Below, piece by piece: positions 42,021 to 51,336 of a DNA stretch of 64,000 nt. Position 1 is the stretch's first letter, and every line of letters starts with the position of its first letter. The notes under the pieces were generated by a model, which saw nothing but the letters and a program-made list of their open reading frames with translations, had not been told where the DNA came from and ran no database searches. The stretch is taken from assembly GCA_020636045.1 (NCBI GenBank), contig JACJYP010000005.1, positions 62,001 to 126,000 of the forward strand. Reading direction: 5' to 3'. The stretch comes from Lewinellaceae bacterium. GTDB taxonomy: Bacteria; Bacteroidota; Bacteroidia; Chitinophagales; Saprospiraceae. The position numbers were made by a program, and so were the translations under genes.

Positions 42021-43016
42021 TTAATTCTTCACCATTTTGGTGGTATATACGCCTGTTTTGCCGGTGATTTTGATGAAATAGATGCCCGGCGAATAAGAGG
42101 CTGCCGGAATGGTGACCACACCCGTTTCCTCGTTTTCAAAATTGGCCGCTACGCGGCTGCCGTTGATCGAAAATACTTCGACTTGTTCGGCGCGGTCCTC
42201 GCCAATCTGGACATAAGCAATCTCCGATACCGGGTTCGGCAGCACGCGCACCTGCTCCGGTTTGGCTTCGCCGGTGCTCACGATCAGCGGATCGAAGCGG
42301 GTGCCGCTGTTCAGTATCTCCTTGGTCGTGGCATTTTGCACCCAGGCGAGTACATATATTTCATCGGCGACCCAATTAGAATCGATGCTATAATTGAAAT
42401 TCAGTTGAACGGACTGCCCGGCAGCAGCCGGGGTAAAGGCGTTGCCGCTAATATTGCTCAGCATTTTGCGGAACACATCGTAATGCACCTGCTCACCGTT
42501 GCCGCCGTTGAAATTCACGGTCTTTTCCACGACGGCTGCATACAGGTTGTAAGTGCCGGCGGGCAGCGCGCTCAGCGAATGCGCCGTCACGGTCGCTACG
42601 CGGGCGTTGGCAGGGCCTGTTTCGCTGACTTCCAGGCCCAACGGACTGGTCAGGCCGAGGTACTCCTGCAAGGTCACTTGCGTGAGCATGGGCGTGGATA
42701 TCGGCTGCAGGGTGCCGTTGATGGCGATGCTCGGCGTGCCGAAAATGCCGTAAAAATTGGCGCGGGCGCTGTTTTCAGTCGTATTGGCCAGGTATAGCCC
42801 GCAGGTATTGTACGGTATAGGCGGGTGTATGGAGATATGGTGAATGTCGTCCGGGTATTGATTGATCAGGTTGTAAAATGCGGGGTTTTTACTCGCACAG
42901 GTCGGGCACTTCGTATTGGTGAAATGCTCGATCATCACGTATTGTTTGGCGGACGACTGTGCCGACAATGCTGTGGCGGCAAACAGAAAAAGTAAAAGCA
43001 GTTTGTGTTTTTTCAT
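42021..43016 (-). CDS. Omp28-like exported protein with T9SS sorting domain
   Basis: 331-aa protein; start 43016 gives signal MKKHKLLLLFLFAATALSAQ. The mature N-terminus has a thioredoxin-like CPTC (37-40) in HFTNTKCPTCASKNPAFYN, followed by HHISIHPPIPYNTCG and GTPSIAING, the layout of Omp28-related surface proteins. A beta domain follows, and the C-terminus from VRVLPNPVSEIAYVQI is a T9SS sorting domain. Whether the CPTC site is redox-active is unknown. Confidence 0.87.
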   Translation of the reverse strand: MKKHKLLLLFLFAATALSAQSSAKQYVMIEHFTNTKCPTCASKNPAFYNLINQYPDDIHHISIHPPIPYNTCGLYLANTTENSARANFYGIFGTPSIAINGTLQPISTPMLTQVTLQEYLGLTSPLGLEVSETGPANARVATVTAHSLSALPAGTYNLYAAVVEKTVNFNGGNGEQVHYDVFRKMLSNISGNAFTPAAAGQSVQLNFNYSIDSNWVADEIYVLAWVQNATTKEILNSGTRFDPLIVSTGEAKPEQVRVLPNPVSEIAYVQIGEDRAEQVEVFSINGSRVAANFENEETGVVTIPAASYSPGIYFIKITGKTGVYTTKMVKN

Positions 43017-43203
43017 GATGAAACGTTTGTTTGATGGCAAAACTAAGATGTCACCCATATAGTTTTGTTTTCAACGGCTTTAATGTGTCCAAATGTCGCC
43101 TGGCAAACGATTACCGGCGATTGCGGGAAAGCCCGTATCCTTGCAGTGTTGTATTCATATTTTGACTACACGTTCAGTCCTTTCACAACGAACCGGTCCT
43201 CTC

Positions 43204-44034
43204 ATGTTACTGCTTGCCATGCCCGATTTTTCTTCCGGTGAAGTATGGATAAGTCTGCTGACGCTTACCTTTCTGGAAATAGTCCTCGGGGTCGATAACA
43301 TCATTTTTTTGTCCATTATTTCGGCAAAACTACCCGAATCGGAGCAGCCGAAGGCGCGCAATATCGGCCTGATCCTGGCGATGGTACTGCGCATCATTCT
43401 GTTGTTCGGCATCACCTGGATCATCGGTATGAAAGCGCCGCTTTTTCAAGTGGACTTCCCGGGCATGCACGGCGATGTCACCGGCCAGGGGCTGATCCTG
43501 TTCCTGGGGGGAATATTCCTGCTTTACAAAGCCACCACGGAGATACACCACAAACTGGAAAGCCCCAGCGAAGCCGACGACCCGAAAGTGAAAAAAGGCG
43601 CGGCGGCACTCAATACGGTGATCATCCAGATCGCGCTGATCAACCTCGTTTTTTCCTTCGACTCCATCCTGACCGCCGTCGGCATTGCCAATGACCTGTT
43701 CATAATGATCCTTGCGGTGGTTGTTTCCATGATCATCATGATGGTCTTTTCCGGCGCCGTCAGCAAATTCGTCAACGAGCACCCCACGGTGCAGATGCTG
43801 GGGCTGGCCTTCCTGATCCTGATCGGCTTTTCGCTGATCGCGGAAGCCGCCCACCTGGGCCATTTTATCGAAGGCGCGGTTCCGAAAGGCTACCTTTACT
43901 TTGCTATCTTTTTCTCATTGTTCGTCGAATTGCTCAACCTGCGCCTGCGCAAGGCACAAAAACCCGTACAACTGCACGGTTATGCCGAGACGGCAAAAAA
44001 ACGGGGGCTGCTCGACGACGATCTGCTCGATTGA
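43204..44034 (+). CDS. TerC-family membrane protein (second copy)
   Basis: 276-aa polytopic protein. The ATG at 43204 is preferred because it precedes the first hydrophobic helix and a TATCCTTG promoter-like box lies at about 43135; codons upstream do not look protein-like. TerC motifs are LTFLEIVLGVDNIIFLSI (about 18-35) and INLVFSFDSILTAVGIA, each with the key aspartate. It is shorter than the copy at 1417 and of the YkoY/YceF-like type. It is first in a run with the exonuclease and MbnP/MbnH genes (20 bases to the next start). Confidence 0.88.
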   Translation: MLLLAMPDFSSGEVWISLLTLTFLEIVLGVDNIIFLSIISAKLPESEQPKARNIGLILAMVLRIILLFGITWIIGMKAPLFQVDFPGMHGDVTGQGLILFLGGIFLLYKATTEIHHKLESPSEADDPKVKKGAAALNTVIIQIALINLVFSFDSILTAVGIANDLFIMILAVVVSMIIMMVFSGAVSKFVNEHPTVQMLGLAFLILIGFSLIAEAAHLGHFIEGAVPKGYLYFAIFFSLFVELLNLRLRKAQKPVQLHGYAETAKKRGLLDDDLLD

Positions 44035-44054
44035 ACACGATTTAACTACCTGCT

Positions 44055-44867
44055 ATGGACGACATTCAGCTCAATCTTACCCGCGACCTTGTCTTTTTCG
44101 ATGTGGAAACGACCGGACTCAATGTGATCCGGGACCGTATCGTGCAGATTGCGCTGGTAAAATTGCATAAAAACGGGCAGGAACCCAGCGAATTCAGCAC
44201 CCTGATCAACCCGGGCATCCCTATCTCCGAGGAGTCCATGATGATCCACGGCATTACGCCGAAAGACCTGGCCAATAAACCTGTGTTCAACCAAGTCGCT
44301 CAAAAAATATGGGATTTTATCGGCGATGCCGACCTCGCGGGGTACAACTCCAATCGCTTCGATGTGCCGATGCTGATGGAGGAATTTGCCCGCGTCGGCA
44401 TGGAATTCGACATCTCGAAGCGGCGTTTGATCGACGTGCAGCGTATTTTCTATAAAATGGAACCGCGCACCCTGAAAGCGGCATACCGGTTTTATTGTTC
44501 AAAGGAACTGGAAGATGCGCACGACGCTGCGGCCGACGTGTGGGCCACGATTGACGTGTTCAAAGGCCAGATCGCCGCTTATGACGGGAAAGACCTGATC
44601 GATGAAGACGGAAATGTGGTCAGCGCGCCGATCAGGAATGACATTCAGGCATTGCACGAATTCACCAACGACCTCAACTTCCTCGATGCCACGCAAAAAC
44701 TGAAAGTACAGCACGACGGCACGGTGGTGTTCAATTTTGGCAAATACGCGGGCCAGCCGGTCAAGGAAGTGCTGAAAAAAGAAAAAAACTACGCCCACTG
44801 GATACTGGAAAAAGAGTTCTCCTCACAGGTGAAACAGATCATCCGGCAGATGATGAAAGAATTATGA
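44055..44867 (+). CDS. DnaQ-type (DEDDh) 3'-5' exonuclease
   Basis: 270-aa exonuclease of the DNA polymerase III epsilon family. DEDDh residues: Asp16 and Glu18 (FFDVETTGL), Asp103 (NSNRFDVPML), His156 and Asp161 (DAHDAAADV). A second short domain at the C-terminus contains FNFGKYAGQPVKEVLKKEKNYAHWIL, the DUF3820-like motif seen on some exonucleases. It may act in proofreading, repair or RNA trimming. Its stop overlaps the next start as ATGA, so it is translated with the first MbnP-like gene. Confidence 0.9.
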   Translation: MDDIQLNLTRDLVFFDVETTGLNVIRDRIVQIALVKLHKNGQEPSEFSTLINPGIPISEESMMIHGITPKDLANKPVFNQVAQKIWDFIGDADLAGYNSNRFDVPMLMEEFARVGMEFDISKRRLIDVQRIFYKMEPRTLKAAYRFYCSKELEDAHDAAADVWATIDVFKGQIAAYDGKDLIDEDGNVVSAPIRNDIQALHEFTNDLNFLDATQKLKVQHDGTVVFNFGKYAGQPVKEVLKKEKNYAHWILEKEFSSQVKQIIRQMMKEL

Positions 44868-45733
44868 TGCGATCCCTTCTCCAGACCTCTGATCCCGCTG
44901 CCCTGATCAGGTGTATCATACCTGCTGCTTTTTGCTGGGGTTTGCTGTTGCTCGGCGGCTGTTTCGAACCCAAAGACGGTTGTCTGGACATCGAGGCCAC
45001 CAATTTTGACGCGTCGGCCGACAAAAACTGCTGCTGTGAGTATCCGCAACTGGTCATAGAAACGGCGCAGCGATACGACACCCTGCCATACCTGCCTGAT
45101 TCACTGTATGTCGCATCCGACGGCCAGATATTCAGGATCAAAAGGATCGTGTTTTACCTTTCCGAGTTTGAAATATCGCAGTCGGGAGGGCTGTTTTCGG
45201 TGGGCGATACGGTTCGGCTTTCCCTGTATGCGCCTGCCGGCAATGACACTTTGCAACAAACGTTTATCGACGATTTTCTGCTGGTGCTTCGCACACCCGT
45301 CAACAACGAAGTAGGGGAATTCAGGCAGACCGGCGATTTCGAACAAGTGCGCTTTCGGCTCGGCTTGCCACCCGATGCGCAACGCGCGATCCCGGCACTG
45401 GCGCCTTCCGGCCATCCGCTGGGTATTCAGGGCGACAGCCTCTGGCTTGGCAGCAATACCGGTTATGTATTTATGAAGGCAATTGTCGTGCGTGACTCCA
45501 TGGCGGCGACCATCCCCGACACCCTGATGTTTACCGGCAGCGACATCGGCGATTTTTTCATTCAGCAAACCGGCAATTTTATCCATGCCTCCGGCGGCTA
45601 CGATTTCAGGTTGAGGCTCACGATCGACTACAAAAAGATGTTTGAAGGGGTAAATTGGTCAAGCGGCGACAAAATGACATGGAAAAGTCAAATTGTGGCC
45701 AACCTACCGAACGTGTTTACCGTTTCCCAGTAA
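44864..45733 (+). CDS. MbnP-like lipoprotein with Cys-rich N-terminus (copy 1)
   Basis: 289-aa predicted lipoprotein, lipobox LLLGGC. Right after it comes a Cys-rich segment (GCLDIEATNFDASADKNCC, then CEYP) resembling a GC-D-A-N-Y-D-x-A-x-x-C repeat. The remainder (RIKRIVFYLSEFEIS, FRLGLPPDAQ, SNTGYVFMKAIVV, FRLRLTIDYKKMFEGVNW) matches the MbnP family, beta-sandwich copper-binding partners of MbnH. Start overlaps the exonuclease stop by four bases. Copper binding is inferred from family. Confidence 0.75.
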   Translation: MMRSLLQTSDPAALIRCIIPAAFCWGLLLLGGCFEPKDGCLDIEATNFDASADKNCCCEYPQLVIETAQRYDTLPYLPDSLYVASDGQIFRIKRIVFYLSEFEISQSGGLFSVGDTVRLSLYAPAGNDTLQQTFIDDFLLVLRTPVNNEVGEFRQTGDFEQVRFRLGLPPDAQRAIPALAPSGHPLGIQGDSLWLGSNTGYVFMKAIVVRDSMAATIPDTLMFTGSDIGDFFIQQTGNFIHASGGYDFRLRLTIDYKKMFEGVNWSSGDKMTWKSQIVANLPNVFTVSQ

Positions 45734-45818
45734 AAAAGGAGAAATTTGCAAAGACAGGATGCTCACAAACGGCGTCCGGTGTTTTTGCCTGTACCAAACA
45801 TTTTTACCAACACTCAAT

Positions 45819-46574
45819 ATGAAACATCGCATTGTATTATTTCTGCTTGCCGCACTATTGCCCTTCGCTGCGTGCAAGGACGAGGACCCCGTGACCAATA
45901 CCAATAATTTCACGCTGACCTTCAGGGCTTTATACGACGGTATGCCCCTCGAGAAGTACACCAACTATTCCTTTGGCGACAAACAGGTCCTGTACGACAA
46001 GTTCAATACGTTCATCTCCAATATTTCCCTGATCAAGGACGGCCAGGAAGTACTGCTCTCCGATATCGAATGGGTGAATTTTACCCCCGATTCCGCCCCG
46101 GATGACCGGGCCGTGGAGGTCAGTTTCAAATACAGCGTACCCGACGGCGACTACACCGGGCTGAAACTCGGTTACGGCGTCCGCGCGGACCTGAATGCAA
46201 AAAAGCCTTCCGATTATCCGGTTGGCCACCCCCTTTACCTCGAGACGGAATACTGGCCGGGGTGGAGTAGCTACATTTTTACCAAAGTGCAGGGAAAAGT
46301 CGATCTCGACGGCGATAACACCCCCGAAACGAGTATTTTTTACCACTGCGGCTCCGATGCGGTGTACAATGAGGCGACGATGAACCGCACCATTCGTGTG
46401 GCGGGCGACGCTGCCCTGGTAGTGGAATTCGACCTGAAAAAATTGTTCACGTTCAACGGTCAGCTGCTCGATCTTACGGTTCCTTCCAATCAGGTCACTT
46501 CACACGACGCATCCAATATTGCGTTGGGACAGAAAGTGATGGATAACTTTAAAAATGCCACGATCCTGCAATAG
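45819..46574 (+). CDS. MbnP-like lipoprotein (copy 2)
   Basis: 251-aa lipoprotein; the start at 45819 gives lipobox LPFAAC (Cys20). MbnP-family blocks seen: FTLTFRALYDGMPLE, FNTFISNISLIKDGQEVLLSD, VPDGDYTGLKLGYGV, then YWPGWSSYIFTKVQGKVDLDG where the tryptophan region faces the MbnH partner in known pairs, and VVEFDLKKLFTFNG. In methanotroph MbnPH, a tryptophan of MbnP is oxidised to kynurenine by MbnH and helps bind Cu(I). The MbnH-like gene follows 18 bases later. Confidence 0.8.
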   Translation: MKHRIVLFLLAALLPFAACKDEDPVTNTNNFTLTFRALYDGMPLEKYTNYSFGDKQVLYDKFNTFISNISLIKDGQEVLLSDIEWVNFTPDSAPDDRAVEVSFKYSVPDGDYTGLKLGYGVRADLNAKKPSDYPVGHPLYLETEYWPGWSSYIFTKVQGKVDLDGDNTPETSIFYHCGSDAVYNEATMNRTIRVAGDAALVVEFDLKKLFTFNGQLLDLTVPSNQVTSHDASNIALGQKVMDNFKNATILQ

Positions 46575-46592
46575 GGAGAGGTTTTGCAAATC

Positions 46593-47780
46593 ATGAAAAT
46601 CCGCACTGAAAAGCCATTTATGGGTTCGGGCAGGGTCGTGCTTTTGGCAATCGCAGCGGGCGTCCTGCTGCTGGCGCGTTGCACGAAGGACGATCCTGCG
46701 CCCGGTAGCGGTTGTGACCTGACGGGTATACCATACAACCCGACCCCCTATACGATCCTGAAACCGGATCATTTTCCGCAGGTGCCGGTGCCGGCCGGCA
46801 ATCCGCAGACCGCAGAGGGGGTGCAGTTGGGCAGGCGTTTGTTTTACGATCCCATCCTTTCGGGCGACAGCACGATGTCCTGCTCGAGTTGCCATCTTCC
46901 CCAGGGCAGTTTTACGGATAACAAAGCCGTGTCAAAGGGGATCGACGGCATCGAAGGCCGCCGCAGCGCCATGAGCCTGCTCAATATTGCCTATGCCACC
47001 AACGGCCTTTTCTGGGATGGCCGCGCAGCCGCGCTGGAAGATCAGGCACTGCTTCCCGTGGAAGACCCCATCGAGATGCATGCGACCTGGACCCAGGTGG
47101 TCGGGCGATTGCGGAACCATTCCGAATACCCGGAATTGTTCAGAAAAGCCTTCGGCATCAGCAATTGCAGCCAGATCACAAAGGAACTGGCGGCAAGGGC
47201 GCTGGCCCAGTTCGAGCGCATCCTCATCAGCAGCGGCACTTCCAAATTCGATCTTTTTACGAACGGCGATGCCGAATTTGAAGACGAGGAACTGCGCGGC
47301 AAACTGATGTTCTTTGATGAAGGCCAAAATGCCTCGCCGGCCTTGCCGGATGCGCAGTGCTTCCATTGCCACGGTGGCATTACACTCACCGGCAATAATT
47401 ATTTTAACAACGGCCTGGACAGTGTGGGCGCCCTGAGTGAGTTTGTTGACATCGGAAGGGGCGAAGTGACCAAGAACCCGAGCGATTACGGAAAATTCAG
47501 GGCGCCTACGCTGCGCAACATCGCCCTGACGGCGCCGTATATGCACGACGGGCGTTTTGCCACCCTGGAAGAAGTCATGGCGCAGTACAACGACAACGGA
47601 TTCGGCGTGTCTAATGAGGATATTTTCGTTCAGCAGATCGGTTTCCCTGTAACCGTGGGTTCTACGGTGCACTATTCCGGGTTGACTGCGCAGCAGACGA
47701 AGGATGTGATCGCATTTTTGCATACGCTGACCGATACGACGTTTGTCAACAATCCGGATATTCAGGACCCTTTCCAGTGA
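46593..47780 (+). CDS. MbnH-like di-heme cytochrome c peroxidase family protein
   Basis: 395-aa lipoprotein (lipobox LLARC, Cys30). ATG 46593 is preferred over a TTG at 46584; GGGAGAGG at 46574-46581 sits 11 bases before it. Two CXXCH haem sites: CSSCH (97-101) and CFHCH (256-260), with the family segments FYDPILSGDSTMSC, FWDGRAAALEDQALLPVEDP and LRNIALTAPYMHDGRFATLEEV. This is the MauG/BCCP-type fold. Next to two MbnP-like genes it is best read as MbnH, which forms a bis-Fe(IV) state and oxidises a tryptophan of MbnP. Confidence 0.87.
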   Translation: MKIRTEKPFMGSGRVVLLAIAAGVLLLARCTKDDPAPGSGCDLTGIPYNPTPYTILKPDHFPQVPVPAGNPQTAEGVQLGRRLFYDPILSGDSTMSCSSCHLPQGSFTDNKAVSKGIDGIEGRRSAMSLLNIAYATNGLFWDGRAAALEDQALLPVEDPIEMHATWTQVVGRLRNHSEYPELFRKAFGISNCSQITKELAARALAQFERILISSGTSKFDLFTNGDAEFEDEELRGKLMFFDEGQNASPALPDAQCFHCHGGITLTGNNYFNNGLDSVGALSEFVDIGRGEVTKNPSDYGKFRAPTLRNIALTAPYMHDGRFATLEEVMAQYNDNGFGVSNEDIFVQQIGFPVTVGSTVHYSGLTAQQTKDVIAFLHTLTDTTFVNNPDIQDPFQ

Positions 47781-47889
47781 TCACCTGAATGAATTTCTGG
47801 GTTGCCGGCAGTTTTTTGAGGCATCGTTGTATATATCTCGATTTTGGCCCATTTCTTGCGGTTTTCGTAAAACAACATCCCTCACATAC

Positions 47890-49824
47890 ATGCGAAACCG
47901 ACTTACTGTTCTTGCCCTTATGTGCGCCAGTTGGGCCGGCGCGCAAATTAGCGACGGGGGCCAGCCCCTGGCTCTGTTGCCCGAATCCCGCACTATTTTA
48001 TCTGCCAAGCAACCGGCAATAGTTGACCTGCCGGTCCTCGATGTGCAAAATGCACTGCTGGAAGACGCGCGCACGCCCGGCCAGAATCGTTTTGCCGCGC
48101 CCGTTGCGGCGGATATCTCTCCCGACAACAGCGGCACCTGGACCGAATTGCCGGATGGCGGCAGGGTATGGCAATGCGCCTTGCGCTCGACAGGTGCGCT
48201 AGGCCTGGTTTTGTTGTTCGATGAATTTCGCCTGCCGGCCGGAAGCCGGTTTTTTTCCTATTCGCCTGATAGCAAACGCATATACGGCGCCTATTCGGAG
48301 CGGAGTTGCATCCCTTCGGGAAAATTCACGATCGGTATCATGCCCGGCGAAACGGCGATGCTGGAATTTTACGAACCCAAACAGGCTAAAGGTCAGGCGC
48401 TTATCCACCTGAATCGCGTGGATGTTGCCTACGACCGGGTGGCTATGCAGGAGGGTGAAGTGGCGGGCCTGCTCGATTTCGGACAATCGCTGCCCTGCAA
48501 TATCAATATCAATTGCCCGGAGGGCGCCGCCTGGCAAACGGAAAAAAAAGGAGTGGCGCGCATTCTGATGGTTTTCTCCAATGGCGCGGGCTGGTGCTCC
48601 GGTACCCTGATCGCCAATACCGCGGGCACGGCGGAGCCTTATCTGCTCACAGCGCATCATTGCCAGTTGATCGGGCAAAACCCCGATTTCCAGCACTGGC
48701 GTTTCGATTTCGACTACGAGGCAGCCGGTTGTGCCAACCCTGCGAGCGAACCTATGCCAAAATCTGTGCTCGGCTGCGATCGCATTTCCTTTCGCGCGGA
48801 ATCGGACTTCATGTTGCTGAAAACCAGTCCGTTGCCGGGCAATTACGGCCTGTACTTCAACGGCTGGACCCGCGATACCACGCCAGCTCCCTTCACGACA
48901 TTCATCCATCATCCGATCGGCGATATCAAAAAAATATCGGTGGATTCCGGTGCAGCCTCTATCTATCCGCAATCGATCAACTGGACCGGGCAGTTCGGGA
49001 TCAGCCCGCCGAATACACAGTGGCTTGTCAAACCCGATCAGGGCATTTTTCAACCCGGGTCATCGGGCAGCCCCCTGTTTGACACGAACAAACGTATCAT
49101 CGGGCAATTGCACGGCGGATCGATCAACCAGTCGGACCCCTGTATCATCAATTCGGCGTTTTTCGGGCGCTTCGACCACTCCTGGAATCAGGGCGTCGAT
49201 CCCGGTTCCCGCCTGCGCGACTGGCTCGACCCGAACAACCTGAACCCCGTCACCCAAAACGGCTACTTCCAGCCGGTGCAGCAAAGTCTGGAAGTCAGCG
49301 GTAACATCGCGACCCATTGGGGCGCGCCGATGCCAAATGTGAAAGTCAGGATAACAGGAGGCGCCGCTGCAACCGTATATACCGATACACTCGGTAATTT
49401 TGTATTTCATGGCATCCCCGCCGGCGGGAGTTACCAGATCACGCCCGAGCGCGACTCCAACGACCTCAACGGGGTGAGCACATTCGACCTGGTACTGATC
49501 TCCAAACACATTCTCGGCCTCGAGACCCTCGATTCGCCCTGGAAGATCATCGCCAGCGATGCCAACAAAAGCGGCTCGGTGACAACTTTCGATATTGTAG
49601 AGATCCGAAAGGTGATCCTCGGGATCAACAATACATTCCCCAACAACAGCGCCTGGCGCTTTTTCCCTTCCTACGCCAGTTTCCCCAATCCCACCATGCC
49701 GTTCAGCAGCGGCCTGCCGCCGGAAACTATTTCCATCACTAATCTCCAGAGCAATTATACCAGCGCCAATTTTACCGGCCTGAAAGTGGGCGATGTGAAC
49801 AATTCGGCCGACCCGAAATACTGA
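47890..49824 (+). CDS. Lysyl-endopeptidase/trypsin-like secreted protease with dockerin-like tail
   Basis: 644-aa exported protease; start 47890 gives signal MRNRLTVLALMCASWAGAQ. Residues 20-215 are a beta-rich pro-region. The peptidase domain carries TAHHC (His257, Cys nearby), ESDFMLL (Asp306) and GSSGSPLF (Ser394), the triad order of S1/lysyl endopeptidases, with WCSGTL before His. A carboxypeptidase-regulatory-like domain (about 470-520) and a dockerin-type repeat pair (FDLVLISKHILGLETL, then FDIVEIRKVILGINN) follow. There is no canonical T9SS sorting domain at the end. Confidence 0.85.
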   Translation: MRNRLTVLALMCASWAGAQISDGGQPLALLPESRTILSAKQPAIVDLPVLDVQNALLEDARTPGQNRFAAPVAADISPDNSGTWTELPDGGRVWQCALRSTGALGLVLLFDEFRLPAGSRFFSYSPDSKRIYGAYSERSCIPSGKFTIGIMPGETAMLEFYEPKQAKGQALIHLNRVDVAYDRVAMQEGEVAGLLDFGQSLPCNININCPEGAAWQTEKKGVARILMVFSNGAGWCSGTLIANTAGTAEPYLLTAHHCQLIGQNPDFQHWRFDFDYEAAGCANPASEPMPKSVLGCDRISFRAESDFMLLKTSPLPGNYGLYFNGWTRDTTPAPFTTFIHHPIGDIKKISVDSGAASIYPQSINWTGQFGISPPNTQWLVKPDQGIFQPGSSGSPLFDTNKRIIGQLHGGSINQSDPCIINSAFFGRFDHSWNQGVDPGSRLRDWLDPNNLNPVTQNGYFQPVQQSLEVSGNIATHWGAPMPNVKVRITGGAAATVYTDTLGNFVFHGIPAGGSYQITPERDSNDLNGVSTFDLVLISKHILGLETLDSPWKIIASDANKSGSVTTFDIVEIRKVILGINNTFPNNSAWRFFPSYASFPNPTMPFSSGLPPETISITNLQSNYTSANFTGLKVGDVNNSADPKY

Positions 49825-49871
49825 TCAAACGGCATATCCGGTCAGCAGGGCGCCTGGGCACAAAAAATCAG

Positions 49872-49924
49872 GAAACCGTCTGTAAACCACATCACGCTGC
49901 AAGGCGGGGTTTACAGACGGTTTC
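49872..49924 (+). terminator. Perfect 17-bp inverted repeat between the protease gene and pepT
   Basis: GAAACCGTCTGTAAACC (49872-49888) and its exact complement (49908-49924) with a 19-base loop. The right arm ends two bases before the pepT -7 box at 49926. It probably ends transcription of the protease gene, though the T-tract is short; it could also act as an operator. Confidence 0.6.
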
Positions 49925-49925
49925 T

Positions 49926-49933
49926 TACTTTTG
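49926..49933 (+). promoter_or_regulatory. TAnnTTTG -7 box of pepT
   Basis: TACTTTTG 48 bases before the pepT ATG, directly after the inverted repeat. Its -33 region would fall inside the repeat. Confidence 0.5.
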
Positions 49934-49981
49934 CCGCTCACCACGCATTCTTCACTTTCGCACGTCAGATCATCTTTTGAT

Positions 49982-51232
49982 ATGAAAAAATCACCTTTCC
50001 AGCATACCGTCAAAGAGCGCTTTTTGCGCTACGTACAGATAGATACACAAAGTGATCCGGATAGCCCGACGGTGCCCAGCACCGAGAAACAGAAGAACCT
50101 GAGCCGCCTGCTGGTGGATGAACTGAAAGCGATGGGAATCGCCGATGCAGAACTCGACGCGCACGGGTACGTTTACGCTACCATTCCAGCAAATACGGAT
50201 AAAAAAGTGCCGGTGATCTGCTTCTGCTCGCATGTGGATACTTCACCCGACTGCTCCGGCGCCGGCGTAAAACCCCTGGTGCATGCCAACTATAAAGGCC
50301 AGGATCTGGTGCTCCCCGACGACCCCGCTGTCGTGATCCGTATGGCTGAACATGAAGATTTGAAGCAACAGATCGGCAACGACATCATCACGGCCAGCGG
50401 CACAACACTGCTGGGGGCCGACAACAAGTCGGGTGTGGCAGCCATCATGGATGCCGCGCATATTTTGCTGAACAATAAACAGATCAAACACGGCAAGATC
50501 CGCATCCTGTTTACCCCCGACGAAGAGATCGGCCGCGGGGTGGACAAAGTTGACATGAAAAAACTCGGCGCCCGTTTCGGATATACCATCGACGGGGAAA
50601 CGGCCGGCAGCATCGAAGACGAAACGTTCAGCGCCGACGGCGCCGTGATCACCGTGAACGGCATAGCAGCGCACCCGGGGTTTGCAAAAGGCAAAATGGA
50701 AAATGCATTGAAGATCGCCGCGCGGATCGTTGCCAAATTCCCGGACAAACTAAGCCCCGAGCATACGGAAGGCAAGCAAGGCTTCATTCATCCCGTGCAT
50801 TTCGAAGGGAACCTCGAAAAAGCGACTATAAAACTCATCCTGCGCGATTTTTCTGACGGCGGTCTCAAACGCCATGCCCGTACCCTGCAGCGGATCGTGG
50901 ATGGCGTCATGAAAAATTTTCCCCATTCCAGTGCCGAGATCAGGATCACGGAGCAATATCGCAACATGGGAAAAGTGCTGCGCCGCTACCCTCAGGTGGT
51001 CGAAAATGCCCTTGAAGCGCTCAGGCGCGCAGGTTATGCGACGCCCCTGAAGCGTTCGATCCGCGGTGGCACCGACGGCTCCCGACTGTCTTTTATGGGA
51101 CTGCCCTGCCCGAATATTTTTGCCGGCGAACATGCCTTTCACTCCAAACAGGAATGGGTATCCGTGCAGGATATGGAAAAGGCAACCGAGACCATTGTGC
51201 TCCTGGCACAGATATGGGAAGAAAAAAGTTGA
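49982..51232 (+). CDS. pepT: Peptidase T (tripeptidase)
   Basis: 416-aa M20 zinc aminopeptidase releasing N-terminal residues from tripeptides. The start at 49982 is selected because MKKSPFQHTVKERFLRYVQIDTQSD matches the family. Metal and catalytic motifs: CFCSHVDTSPD (His and Asp), GADNKSGVAAIMDA (Asp), TPDEEIGRGVD (catalytic Glu-Glu), and later RGGTDGSRLSFMGLPCPN and HSKQEWVS with the last His. Cytoplasmic; no signal peptide. Confidence 0.95.
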   Translation: MKKSPFQHTVKERFLRYVQIDTQSDPDSPTVPSTEKQKNLSRLLVDELKAMGIADAELDAHGYVYATIPANTDKKVPVICFCSHVDTSPDCSGAGVKPLVHANYKGQDLVLPDDPAVVIRMAEHEDLKQQIGNDIITASGTTLLGADNKSGVAAIMDAAHILLNNKQIKHGKIRILFTPDEEIGRGVDKVDMKKLGARFGYTIDGETAGSIEDETFSADGAVITVNGIAAHPGFAKGKMENALKIAARIVAKFPDKLSPEHTEGKQGFIHPVHFEGNLEKATIKLILRDFSDGGLKRHARTLQRIVDGVMKNFPHSSAEIRITEQYRNMGKVLRRYPQVVENALEALRRAGYATPLKRSIRGGTDGSRLSFMGLPCPNIFAGEHAFHSKQEWVSVQDMEKATETIVLLAQIWEEKS

Positions 51233-51336
51233 GTGATGGAGAAGGCCGGCTTAAAAGCAGAAAATTAACAGGCGGTTGTACTGCTGTTTTATATATTCGC
51301 AGGCCGTAATTCATTCACTCAATCAAACCGGTTTTT

